A stretch of DNA of 64,000 nucleotides, taken from Nansenia antarctica. Its lineage: Eukaryota > Chordata > Actinopteri > Argentiniformes > Microstomatidae. Shown here in pieces: positions 1 to 9,666 of the stretch (positions are counted from its first letter, which is position 1; every line of letters begins with the position of its first letter). A program made the position numbers and the translations under genes. Location: contig CAXDII010000703.1 in NCBI GenBank assembly GCA_963989245.1, positions 446,501 through 510,500 of the forward strand, read 5' to 3'. The notes beneath the pieces were generated by a model. The model made no database searches. It had not been told where the DNA came from and saw only the letters and a program-made list of their open reading frames with translations.

Positions 1-264
1 CTCCCACTTTGACTTAAGCTCCTCCCACTTTGACTTAAGCTCCGCCCACTTTAACTTAAGCTCCTCCCACTTTGATTTAAGCTCCGCCCACTTTGACTTA
101 AGCTCCTCCCACTTTGACTTAAGCTCCGCCCACTTTGACTTAAGCTCCTCCCACTTTGACTTAAGCTCCGCCCACTTTGACTTAGGCTCCTCCCACTTTG
201 ATTTAAGCTCCGCCCACTTTGATTTAAGCTCCTCCCACTTTGACTTAAGCTCCGCCCACTACGG
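1..264 (+). repeat. 21-bp minisatellite array, right end only (array 0)
   Basis: This is the right end of an array cut by the window edge. The unit is AGCTCCKCCCACTTTGAYTT followed by A. K is T or G and Y is C or T, so four main unit types occur. It matches the end of the next array 3889 bp downstream almost base for base, including a GACTTAGG variant unit. No coding signal is seen. Confidence 0.97.
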
Positions 265-993
265 CACAAGCTCCGCCCACTTGTGTTAAAAGTGGGCGGA
301 GCTTGTGTCAAAGTGGGCGGAGCTTAAGTGGGAGTGGGAGTGGCTTAGACAGTTAGTGGGCGGAGCTTGTGTCTAAGTGGGAGTGGCTTAATTGAGTTAG
401 TGGGCGGAGCTTAAGTCAAAGTGGGCGGAGCTTGTGTCAAAGTGGGCGGAGCTTAAGTGGGAGTGGGAGTGGCTTGGACAATTAGTGGGCGGAGCTTGTG
501 TCTAAGTGGGAGTGGCTTAATTGATTAATTCAAATTGTCTCTCATTTGCCAACAAACGACCTACCTAGACTGTACGCAGGTCTACTAGACATTATTGCTC
601 AAATGAGAGATAATTTGAATTAATCAATTAAGCCACTCCCACTTTCACACAAGCTCCGCCCACTAACTGTCTAAGCCACTCCCACTCCCACTTAAGCTCC
701 GCCCACTTTGACACAAGTCCCGCCCACTTTGACTTAAGCTCCGCCCACTAACTCAATTAAGCCACTCCCACTTAGACACAAGCTCCGCCCACTAACTGTC
801 TAAGCCACTCCCACTCCCACTTAAGCTCCGCCCACTTTGACACAAGTCCCGCCCACTTTTGACACAAGCTCCGCCCACTAACTGTCTAAGCCACTCCCAC
901 TTTCACACAAGCTCCGCCCACTAACTGTCTAAGCCACTCCCACTTAGACACAAGCTCCGCCCACTTTGACCTAAGCTCCGCCCACTTTTACAC
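265..993. repeat. Foldback module, copy 1
   Basis: A boundary hairpin opens the module: an 18-bp perfect stem at 265-282 and 290-307 with a 7-nt loop. From 290 the GC-box motif is on the opposite strand (GTGGGCGGAGCTT). Two long arms follow, 290-548 and 600-858, which pair without gaps over 259 bp with about ten mismatches around a 51-nt loop (549-599). The inner 33 bp (516-548 with 600-632) are AT-rich and differ only by a G:T pair (537 with 611). The tail to 993 carries further GTCTAAGCCACTCCC blocks in + orientation. The structure resembles a foldback element or a long cruciform. No transposase is present. Confidence 0.93.
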
Positions 994-1230
994 AGCTCAT
1001 TAACATACAGCTCATTAACATACAGCTCATTAGCATGAAGCTCATTAGCATGAAGCTCATTAACATGAAGCTCATTAACATACAGCTCATTAACATACAC
1101 ACACAGCTCATTAACATACAGCTCATTAGCATGAAGCTCATTAGCATGAATCTCATTAGCATTAAGCTCATTAACATACAGCTCATTAACATACACACAC
1201 AGCTCATTAACATACAGCTTATTAACATGA
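994..1230 (+). repeat. 15-bp AT-rich minisatellite tract, copy 1
   Basis: About 15 tandem units alternate between AGCTCATTAACATAC and AGCTCATTAGCATGA, with short ACAC insertions. The unit begins AGCTC, as the 21-bp unit does. The tract is open in several frames because 15 is a multiple of three; it is not coding. Confidence 0.95.
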
Positions 1231-1329
1231 CCATTCACATTCACATATGCCCAGGAATTCCCCACCCTTGTGACCCCAGGTCACAGAGAGAGATGTTAAA
1301 CGCGTGCATCCATTATCTTCACCCTATCG

Positions 1330-1357
1330 TTTTTTTTTTTTTTTTTTTTTTTTTTTT
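1330..1357 (-). repeat. T28 tract, read as A28 tail on the minus strand
   Basis: There are 28 consecutive T on the + strand. On the minus strand, AATAAA (1372 to 1367) lies 9 nt before the A28 run, which looks like the 3' end of a polyadenylated retroposed transcript. I found no target-site duplication, so the retroposon reading is an inference. Confidence 0.6.
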
Positions 1358-1389
1358 ATCACATTTTTTATTTTTTGTTCCCCGCCCCA

Positions 1390-1730
1390 TAGGCTTTTAT
1401 GATCGTGAGATCACGCTGTATCCAAAAAGGGGTAAGCCTCCGGTGAGGGCTAGCATGGCCTAAACGTGCAGGAAGCTTAATAACATCACGTCCCGGGGTC
1501 GTAGAGAGCTGGGGTTAGGCTTAAAATGACCGCGTAGACCTAAGGAACAGAAATGTGAAACCCGCGTGTCTCTACCCCCTTCATAGCCAAAGTTATACGT
1601 CCCGTAGTGTAATCCGCGGTTAGCATGTGACGAATCTGCGGGGGGGTCAATAGCGTCACGTCCCGGGGTCGTAGAGACCCGGGGTTAGGCTTAAAATGAC
1701 CGTGTGGACCTAATGAACTTAAATATGAAA
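1390..1730. repeat. Diverged 170-bp direct dimer in the spacer, reference copy
   Basis: Two related halves share CACGTCCCGGGGTCGTAGAG, GGGTTAGGCTTAAAATGACC and GACCTAA at a 170-bp offset, and both carry a TAGCATG block upstream. Outside these blocks they differ by substitutions and small indels. Equivalent dimers lie in every complete spacer, for example 5376/5546, 10956/11126 and 14215/14385. The edges are approximate. Confidence 0.8.
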
Positions 1731-1926
1731 TATGGTGTTTCTGTGACACCTACGCTTGCTGAGCTAAAGTCCTTTAACCGAGCCAGGGAGACCTAAGCTA
1801 ACCTAGCTAGGTGGCACGGGGACTTAGACGTTTTTTTTGCATTTTTTTTTTTTTTTACTTTCTTTTTAGATGAAAGCTTAGGTGCAAGCATTTTTGTAAC
1901 TTTTTAAAAAAAAAAAATTTTTGGGG

Positions 1927-4153
1927 ATTTAAGCTCCTCCCACTTTGATTTAAGCTCCTCCCACTTTGATTTAAGCTCCGCCCACTTTGACTTAAGCTCC
2001 TCCCACTTTAACTTAAGCTCCTCCCACTTTAACTTAAGCTCCTCCCACTTTGACTTAAGCTCCGCCCACTTTGACTTAAGCTCCGCCCACTTTAACTTAA
2101 GCTCCTCCCACTTTAACTTAAGCTCCTCCCACTTTGACTTAAGCTCCGCCCACTTTGACTTAAGCTCCGCCCACTTTGACTTAAGCTCCTCCCACTTTGA
2201 CTTAAGCTCCTCCCACTTTGACTTAAGCGCCTCCCACTTTAACTTAAGCTCCGCCCACTTTGACTTAAGCTCCGCCCACTTTGACTTAAGCTCCTCCCAC
2301 TTTAACTTAAGCTCCTCCCACTTTGACTTAAGCTCCTCCCACTTTGACTTAAGCTCCGCCCACTTTAACTTAAGCTCCGCCTACTTTGCCTTAAGCTCCT
2401 CCCACTTTGACTTAAGCTCCGCCCACTTTGACTTAAGCTCCTCCCACTTTGACTTAAGCTCCTCCCACTTTGACTTAAGCTCCTCCCACTTTAACTTAAG
2501 CTCCGCCCACTTTGACTTAAGCTCCGCCCACTTTGACTTAAGCTCCTCCCACTTTAACTTAAGCTCCTCCCACTTTGACTTAAGCTCCTCCCACTTTGAC
2601 TTAAGCTCCTCCCACTTTGATTTAAGCTCCTCCCACTTTGACTTAAGCTCCTCCCACTTTAACTTAAGCTCCGCCCACTTTGATTTAAGCTCCGCCCACT
2701 TTGACTTAAGCTCCTCCCACTTTGACTTAAGCTCCTCCCACTTTGACTTAAGCTCCGCCCACTTTGTCTTAAGCTCCTCCCACTTTGACTTAAGCTCCTC
2801 CCACTTAGACTTAAGCTCCGCCCACTTTGACTTAAGCTCCTCCCACTTTGATTTAAGCTCCGCCCACTTTGAATTAAGCTCCTCCCACTTTGACTTAAGC
2901 TCCGCCCACTTTGTCTTAAGCTCCTCCCACTTTGACGTAAGCTCCTCCCACTTTGACTTAAGCTCCTCCCACTTTGACTTAAGCTCCTCCCACTTTGACT
3001 TAAGCTCCGCCCACTTTGACTTAAGCTCCTCCCACTTTGATTTAAGCTCCTCCCACTTTGAATTAAGCTCCTCCCACTTTGACTTAAGCTCCGCCCACTT
3101 TGTCTTAAGCTCCTCCCACTTTGACGTAAGCTCCTCCCACTTTGACTTAAGCTCCTCCCACTTTGACTTAAGCTCCTCCCACTTTGACTTAAGCTCCGCC
3201 CACTTTGACTTAAGCTCCTCCCACTTTGATTTAAGCTCCTCCCACTTTGATTTAAGCTCCTCCCACTTTGACTTAAGCTCCTCCCACTTTGATTTAAGCT
3301 CCGCCCACTTTAACTTAAGCTCCTCCCACTTTGATTTAAGCTCCTCCCACTTTGACTTAAGCTCCTCCCACTTTGACTTAAGCTCCTCCCACTTTGACGT
3401 AAGCTCCGCCCACTTTAACTTAAGCTCCGCCCACTTTGACTTAAGCTCCTCCCACTTTGACTTAAGCTCCTCCCACTTTGATTTAAGCTCCTCCCACTTT
3501 GATTTAAGCTCCGCCCACTTTGATTTAAGCTCCTCCCACTTTGACTTAAGCTCCTCCCACTTTGACTTAAGCTCCGCCCACTTTGACTTAAGCTCCTCCC
3601 ACTTTGATTTAAGCTCCTCCCACTTTGACCTAAGCTCCTCCCACTTTGATTTAAGCTCCTCCCACTTTGACTTAAGCTCCTCCCACTTTGACTTAAGCTC
3701 CTCCCACTTTGACTTAAGCTCCTCCCACTTTGACGTAAGCTCCGCCCACTTTAACTTAAGCTCCGCCCACTTTGACTTAAGCTCCTCCCACTTTGACTTA
3801 AGCTCCTCCCACTTTGACTTAAGCTCCGCCCACTTTGTCTTAAGCTCCTCCCACTTTGACTTAAGCTCCGCCCACTTTGATTTAAGCTCCTCCCACTTTG
3901 ACTTAAGCTCCTCCCACTTTGACTTAAGCTCCGCCCACTTTAACTTAAGCTCCTCCCACTTTGATTTAAGCTCCGCCCACTTTGACTTAAGCTCCTCCCA
4001 CTTTGACTTAAGCTCCGCCCACTTTGACTTAAGCTCCTCCCACTTTGACTTAAGCTCCGCCCACTTTGACTTAGGCTCCTCCCACTTTGATTTAAGCTCC
4101 GCCCACTTTGATTTAAGCTCCTCCCACTTTGACTTAAGCTCCGCCCACTACGG
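1927..4153 (+). repeat. 21-bp minisatellite array 1
   Basis: About 106 units. Besides the T/G and C/T sites it carries marker units GTCTTAAG, GAATTAAG and GACGTAAG. A nine-unit (189 bp) local duplication is visible: GAATTAAG at 2871 and 3060, TTGTCTTAAG near 2913 and 3102. This array is shorter and more heterogeneous than arrays 4 to 10 and lacks the 1575-bp higher-order pattern. Confidence 0.97.
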
Positions 4154-4882
4154 CACAAGCTCCGCCCACTTGTGTTAAAAGTGGGCGGAGCTTGTGTCAA
4201 AGTGGGCGGAGCTTAAGTGGGAGTGGGAGTGGCTTAGACAGTTAGTGGGCGGAGCTTGTGTCTAAGTGGGAGTGGCTTAATTGAGTTAGTGGGCGGAGCT
4301 TAAGTCAAAGTGGGCGGAGCTTGTGTCAAAGTGGGCGGAGCTTAAGTGGGAGTGGGAGTGGCTTGGACAATTAGTGGGCGGAGCTTGTGTCTAAGTGGGA
4401 GTGGCTTAATTGATTAATTCAAATTGTCTCTCATTTGCCAACAAACGACCTACCTAGACTGTACGCAGGTCTACTAGACATTATTGCTCAAATGAGAGAT
4501 AATTTGAATTAATCAATTAAGCCACTCCCACTTTCACACAAGCTCCGCCCACTAACTGTCTAAGCCACTCCCACTCCCACTTAAGCTCCGCCCACTTTGA
4601 CACAAGTCCCGCCCACTTTGACTTAAGCTCCGCCCACTAACTCAATTAAGCCACTCCCACTTAGACACAAGCTCCGCCCACTAACTGTCTAAGCCACTCC
4701 CACTCCCACTTAAGCTCCGCCCACTTTGACACAAGTCCCGCCCACTTTTGACACAAGCTCCGCCCACTAACTGTCTAAGCCACTCCCACTTTCACACAAG
4801 CTCCGCCCACTAACTGTCTAAGCCACTCCCACTTAGACACAAGCTCCGCCCACTTTGACCTAAGCTCCGCCCACTTTTACAC
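4154..4882. repeat. Foldback module, copy 2
   Basis: This is a near-exact copy of module 1 shifted by 3889 bp. The boundary hairpin is at 4154-4171 and 4179-4196. The arms are 4179-4437 and 4489-4747 with the invariant 51-nt loop between them. It shares the CACAAGTCCCGCCC variants of copy 1. Confidence 0.93.
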
Positions 4883-5119
4883 AGCTCATTAACATACAGC
4901 TCATTAACATACAGCTCATTAGCATGAAGCTCATTAGCATGAAGCTCATTAACATGAAGCTCATTAACATACAGCTCATTAACATACACACACAGCTCAT
5001 TAACATACAGCTCATTAGCATGAAGCTCATTAGCATGAATCTCATTAGCATTAAGCTCATTAACATACAGCTCATTAACATACACACACAGCTCATTAAC
5101 ATACAGCTTATTAACATGA
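4883..5119 (+). repeat. 15-bp AT-rich minisatellite tract, copy 2
   Basis: The tract has the same length and unit order as copy 1, 3889 bp downstream. It ends in the variant AGCTTATTAACATGA. Confidence 0.95.
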
Positions 5120-5816
5120 CCATTCACATTCACATATGCCCAGGAATTCCCCACCCTTGTGACCCCAGGTCACAGAGAGAGATGTTAAACGCGTGCATCC
5201 ATTATCTTCACCCTATCGTTTTTTTTTTTTTTTTTTTTTTTTTTTTATCACATTTTTTATTTTTTGTTCCCCGCCCCATAGGCTTTTATGATCGTGAGAT
5301 CACGCTGTATCCAAAAAGGGGTAAGCCTCCGGTGAGGGCTAGCATGGCCTAAACGTGCAGGAAGCTTAATAACATCACGTCCCGGGGTCGTAGAGAGCTG
5401 GGGTTAGGCTTAAAATGACCGCGTAGACCTAAGGAACAGAAATGTGAAACCCGCGTGTCTCTACCCCCTTCATAGCCAAAGTTATACGTCCCGTAGTGTA
5501 ATCCGCGGTTAGCATGTGACGAATCTGCGGGGGGGTCAATAGCGTCACGTCCCGGGGTCGTAGAGACCCGGGGTTAGGCTTAAAATGACCGTGTGGACCT
5601 AAGGAACTTAAATATGAAATATGGTGTTTCTGTGACACCTACGCTTGCTGAGCTAAAGTCCTTTAGCCGAGCCAGGGAGACCTAAGCTAACCTAGCTAGG
5701 TGGCACGGGGACTTAGACGTTTTTTTTTCATTTTTTTTTTTTTTTACTTTCTTTTTAGATGAAACATTAGGTGAAAGCATTTTTGTAACTTTTTAAAAAA
5801 AAAAATTTTTTGGGGG
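5120..5816. repeat. Composite spacer, copy 2
   Basis: T28 lies at 5219-5246 and the 170-bp dimer anchors at 5376 and 5546. It differs from copy 1 by a few bases: TAAGGAAC instead of TAATGAAC near 5604, TTTAGCCG near 5664, and GAAACATTAGG instead of GAAAGCTTAGG near 5761. It ends in five G rather than four before the array. Confidence 0.9.
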
Positions 5817-8800
5817 ATTTAAGCTCCTCCCACTTTGATTTAAGCTCCGCCCACTTTGATTTAAGCTCCGCCCACTTTGACTTAAGCTCCTCCCACTTTG
5901 ATTTAAGCTCCGCCCACTTTGACTTAAGCTCCTCCCACTTTGACGTAAGCTCCGCCCACTTTGACTTAAGCTCCTCCCACTTTGACTTAAGCTCCTCCCA
6001 CTTTGATTTAAGCTCCTCCCACTTTGACTTAAGCTCCTCCCACTTTGACTTAAGCTCCTCCCACTTTGACTTAAGCTCCGCCCACTTTGACTTAAGCTCC
6101 TCCCACTTTGATTTAAGCTCCGCCCACTTTGACTTAAGCTCCTCCCACTTTGATTTAAGCTCCCCCCACTTTGACTTAAGCTCCTCCCACTTTGATTTAA
6201 GCTCCGCCCACTTTGACTTAAGCTCCTCCCACTTTGACGTAAGCTCCTCCCACTTTGACTTAAGCTCCTCCCACTTTGACTTAAGCTCCGCCCACTTTAA
6301 CTTAAGCTCCTCCCACTTTGACTTAAGCTCCTCCCACTTTGACTTAAGCTCCTCCCACTTTGACTTAAGCTCCTCCCACTTTGACTTAAGCTCCTCCCAC
6401 TTTGACTTAAGCTCCTCCCACTTTGACTTAAGCTCCTCCCACTTTGATTTAAGCTCCGCCCACTTTGACTTAAGCTCCTCCCACTTTGACTTAAGCTCCT
6501 CCCACTTTGACTTAAGCTCCTCCCACTTTGACTTAAGCTCCTCCCACTTTGACTTAAGCTCCTCCCACTTTAACTTAAGCTCCTCCCACTTTGACTTAAG
6601 CTCCGCCCACTTTGATTTAAGCTCCTCCCACTTTGATTTAAGCTCCGCCCACTTTGACTTAAGCTCCTCCCACTTTGATTTAAGCTCCGCCCACTTTAAC
6701 TTAAGCTCCTCCCACTTTGACTTAAGCTCCTCCCACTTTGACTTAAGCTCCTCCCACTTTGACTTAAGCTCCTCCCACTTTGATTTAAGCTCCTCCCACT
6801 TTGACTTAAGCTCCTCCCACTTTGACTTAAGCTCCTCCCACTTTGACTTAAGCTCCGCCCACTTTGACTTAAGCTCCGCCCACTTTGACTTAAGCTCCGC
6901 CCACTTTGACTTAAGCTCCGCCCACTTTGACTTAAGCTCCTCCCACTTTGATTTAAGCTCCGCCCACTTTGACTTAAGCTCCTCCCACTTTGATTTAAGC
7001 TCCTCCCACTTTGACTTAAGCTCCTCCCACTTTGATTTAAGCTCCGCCCACTTTGACTTAAGCTCCTCCCACTTTGACGTAAGCTCCGCCCACTTTGACT
7101 TAAGCTCCTCCCACTTTGACTTAAGCTCCTCCCACTTTGATTTAAGCTCCTCCCACTTTAACTTAAGCTCCTCCCACTTTGACTTAAGCTCCTCCCACTT
7201 TGACGTAAGCTCCGCCAACTTTGACTTAAGCTCCTCCCACTTTGACTTAAGCTCCTCCCACTTTGATTTAAGCTCCTCCCACTTTAACTTAAGCTCCGCC
7301 CACTTTGACTTAAGCTCCGCCCACTTTGACTTAAGCTCCTCCCACTTTGACTTAAGCTCCTCCCACTTTGATTTAAGCTCCGCCCACTTTGACTTAAGCT
7401 CCTCCCACTTTGATTTAAGCTCCTCCCACTTTGACTTAAGCTCCTCCCACTTTGATTTAAGCTCCGCCCACTTTGACTTAAGCTCCTCCCACTTTGACGT
7501 AAGCTCCTCCCACTTTGACTTAAGCTCCTCCCACTTTGACTTAAGCTCCGCCCACTTTAACTTAAGCTCCTCCCACTTTGACTTAAGCTCCTCCCACTTT
7601 GACTTAAGCTCCTCCCACTTTGACTTAAGCTCCTCCCACTTTGACTTAAGCTCCTCCCACTTTGATTTAAGCTCCTCCCACTTTGACTTAAGCTCCTCCC
7701 ACTTTGACTTAAGCTCCTCCCACTTTGACTTAAGCTCCTCCCACTTTGATTTAAGCTCCGCCCACTTTGACTTAAGCTCCTCCCACTTTGACTTAAGCTC
7801 CTCCCACTTTTGACTTAAGCTCCTCCCACTTTGACTTAAGCTCCTCCCACTTTGACTTAAGCTCCTCCCACTTTAACTTAAGCTCCTCCCACTTTGACTT
7901 AAGCTCCGCCCACTTTGATTTAAGCTCCTCCCACTTTGATTTAAGCTCCGCCCACTTTGACTTAAGCTCCTCCCACTTTGATTTAAGCTCCGCCCACTTT
8001 AACTTAAGCTCCTCCCACTTTGACTTAAGCTCCTCCCACTTTGACTTAAGCTCCTCCCACTTTGACTTAAGCTCCTCCCACTTTGACTTAAGCTCCTCCC
8101 ACTTTGATTTAAGCTCCTCCCACTTTGACTTAAGCTCCTCCCACTTTGACTTAAGCTCCTCCCACTTTGACTTAAGCTCCTCCCACTTTGATTTAAGCTC
8201 CGCCCACTTTGACTTAAGCTCCTCCCACTTTGACGTAAGCTCCGCCCACTTTGACTTAAGCTCCTCCCACTTTGACTTAAGCTCCTCCCACTTTGATTTA
8301 AGCTCCGCCCACTTTGATTTAAGCTCCGCCCACTTTGACTTAAGCTCCTCCCACTTTGATTTAAGCTCCGCCCACTTTTACACAAGCTCCTCCCACTTTG
8401 ATTTAAGCTCCGCCCACTTTGATTTAAGCTCCTCCCACTTTGATTTAAGCTCCGCCCACTTTGATTTAAGCTCCGCCCACTTTGATTTAAGCTCCTCCCA
8501 CTTTGATTTAAGCTCCTCCCACTTTGATTTAAGCTCCGCCCACTTTTACACAAGCTCCTCCCACTTTGATTAAAGCTCCGCCCACTTTGACTTAAGCTCC
8601 TCCCACTTTGATTTAAGCTCCGCCCACTTTGATTTAAGCTCCGCCCACTTTGACTTAAGCTCCGCCCACTTTGATTTAAGCTCCGCCCACTTTGACTTAA
8701 GCTCCTCCCACTTTGACTTAAGCTCCTCCCACTTTGATTTAAGCTCCTCCCACTTTGATTTAAGCTCCGCCCGCTTTGATTTAAGCTCCGCCCACTTTGA

Positions 8801-9666
8801 CTTAAGCTCCGCCCACTTTGATTTAAGCTCCGCCCACTTTGACTTAAGCTCCGCCCACTTTGACTTAAGCTCCTCCCACTTTGACTTAAGCTCCGCCCAC
8901 TTTGACTTAAGCTCCGCCCACTTTGACTTAAGCTCCTCCCACTTTGACTTAAGCTCCTCCCACTTTGACTTAAGCTCCGCCCACTTTGACTTAAGCTCCT
9001 CCCACTTTGATTTAAGCTCCTCCCACTTTGACTTAAGCTCCGCCCACTTTGACTTAAGCTCCTCCCACTTTGACGTAAGCTCCTCCCACTTTTGACTTAA
9101 GCTCCTCCCACTTTGACTTAAGCTCCGCCCACTTTGACTTAAGCTCCTCCCACTTTGACGTAAGCTCCTCCCACTTTGATTTAAGCTCCTCCCACTTTGA
9201 CTTAAGCTCCTCCCACTGTGACTTAAGCCCCGCCCACTTTGACTTAAGCTCCTCCCACTTTGATTTAAGCTCCTCCCACTTTGCTTTAAGCTCCTCCCAC
9301 TTTGACTTAAGCTCCTCCCACTTTGACTTAAGCTCCTCCCACTTTGACTTAAGCTCCGCCCACTTTGACTTAAGCTCCGCCCACTTTGACTTAAGCTCCT
9401 CCCACTTTGATTTAAGCTCCTCCCACTTTAACTTAAGCTCCTCCCACTTTGATTTAAGCTCCTCCCACTTTGACTTAAGCTCCTCCCACTTTGATTTAAG
9501 CTCCGCCCACTTTGACTTAAGCTCCTCCCACTTTGGCTTAAGCTCCGCCCACTTTGATTTAAGCTCCTCCCACTTTGACTTAAGCTCCGCCCACTTTGAC
9601 TTAAGCTCCTCCCACTTTGACGTAAGCTCCTCCCACTTTTGACTTAAGCTCCTCCCACTTTGACTT
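5817..9666 (+). repeat. 21-bp minisatellite array 2
   Basis: About 183 units. It has its own higher-order structure. GACGTAAG units at 5942 and 6236 recur at 7202 and 7496 (offset 1260 bp, 60 units), and 6181-6360 equals 7441-7620. A 420-bp (20-unit) sub-period also shows, 6961-7080 against 7381-7500. Single extra T bases near 7810, 9091 and 9640 shift the 21-bp phase. Two TTTTACACAAGC units lie near 8380 and 8545. One unit is CCCGCTTTG (near 8771). Confidence 0.97.
5942..7620 (+). repeat. 1260-bp (60-unit) higher-order repeat inside array 2
   Basis: The rare GACGTAAG marker recurs at 5942/7202 and 6236/7496, and whole 60-base stretches at 6181-6360 are repeated at 7441-7620. Since 1260 is three times 420, and a 420-bp offset is also seen, this may be a trimer of a 20-unit repeat. 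Exact edges need a dot plot. Confidence 0.75.

Larger units (their letters stand above)
1231..1926. repeat. Composite spacer, copy 1 (T28, 170-bp dimer, A/T tracts)
   Basis: In order, the spacer holds a short lead with an EcoRI site (GGAATTCC), then T28 at 1330-1357 and TTTATT at 1367-1372. A diverged direct dimer follows, with CACGTCCCGGGGTCGTAGAG at 1487 and 1657 (170-bp offset). After it come a 12-bp palindrome ACCTAGCTAGGT at 1801-1812, two T tracts, and an A-run/T-run junction leading into GGGGATTT. Private variants include GGCCTAAACG (shared with copy 2) and TTAGGTGCAAGC. No gene was recognised. Confidence 0.9.

Noticed and set aside
516..632. tRNA, rRNA or bacterial terminator in the foldback hairpin
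   Set aside because: No cloverleaf, conserved tRNA boxes or rRNA motifs are visible. The hairpin stem is far too long for an intrinsic terminator, and the context is satellite DNA.
290..858. Active DNA transposon or insertion sequence with terminal inverted repeats
   Set aside because: There is no transposase frame and I could not identify a target-site duplication. The inverted arms face a 51-nt loop, so at most this is a non-autonomous foldback remnant.
1035..1463. Plus-strand frames with poly-phenylalanine and IQLIN/MKLIS repeats
   Set aside because: The poly-F comes from T28 and the pentapeptides from the 15-bp minisatellite.
1500..1525. Telomere-like GGGTTAGGC
   Set aside because: The motif occurs once per dimer half and is not in tandem, so it is not telomeric sequence.
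1540..1749. A 69-codon minus-strand frame conserved in spacers, extended to 117 codons at 60357-60710
   Set aside because: Conservation is no greater than that of the surrounding spacer DNA. The repeated peptide GHFKPNPxxLRPRDV simply reflects the 170-bp dimer. The longer form depends on one-base changes in a single unit, and I recognise no family.
1927..4153. CRISPR array
   Set aside because: The repeats are directly adjacent with no unique spacers, units vary internally, and no cas-like gene is present.
5810..7813. A 667-codon plus-strand frame of LSSSHFD repeats
   Set aside because: It is the plus-strand open frame of the same 21-bp unit and stops where one extra T (near 7810) shifts the phase.
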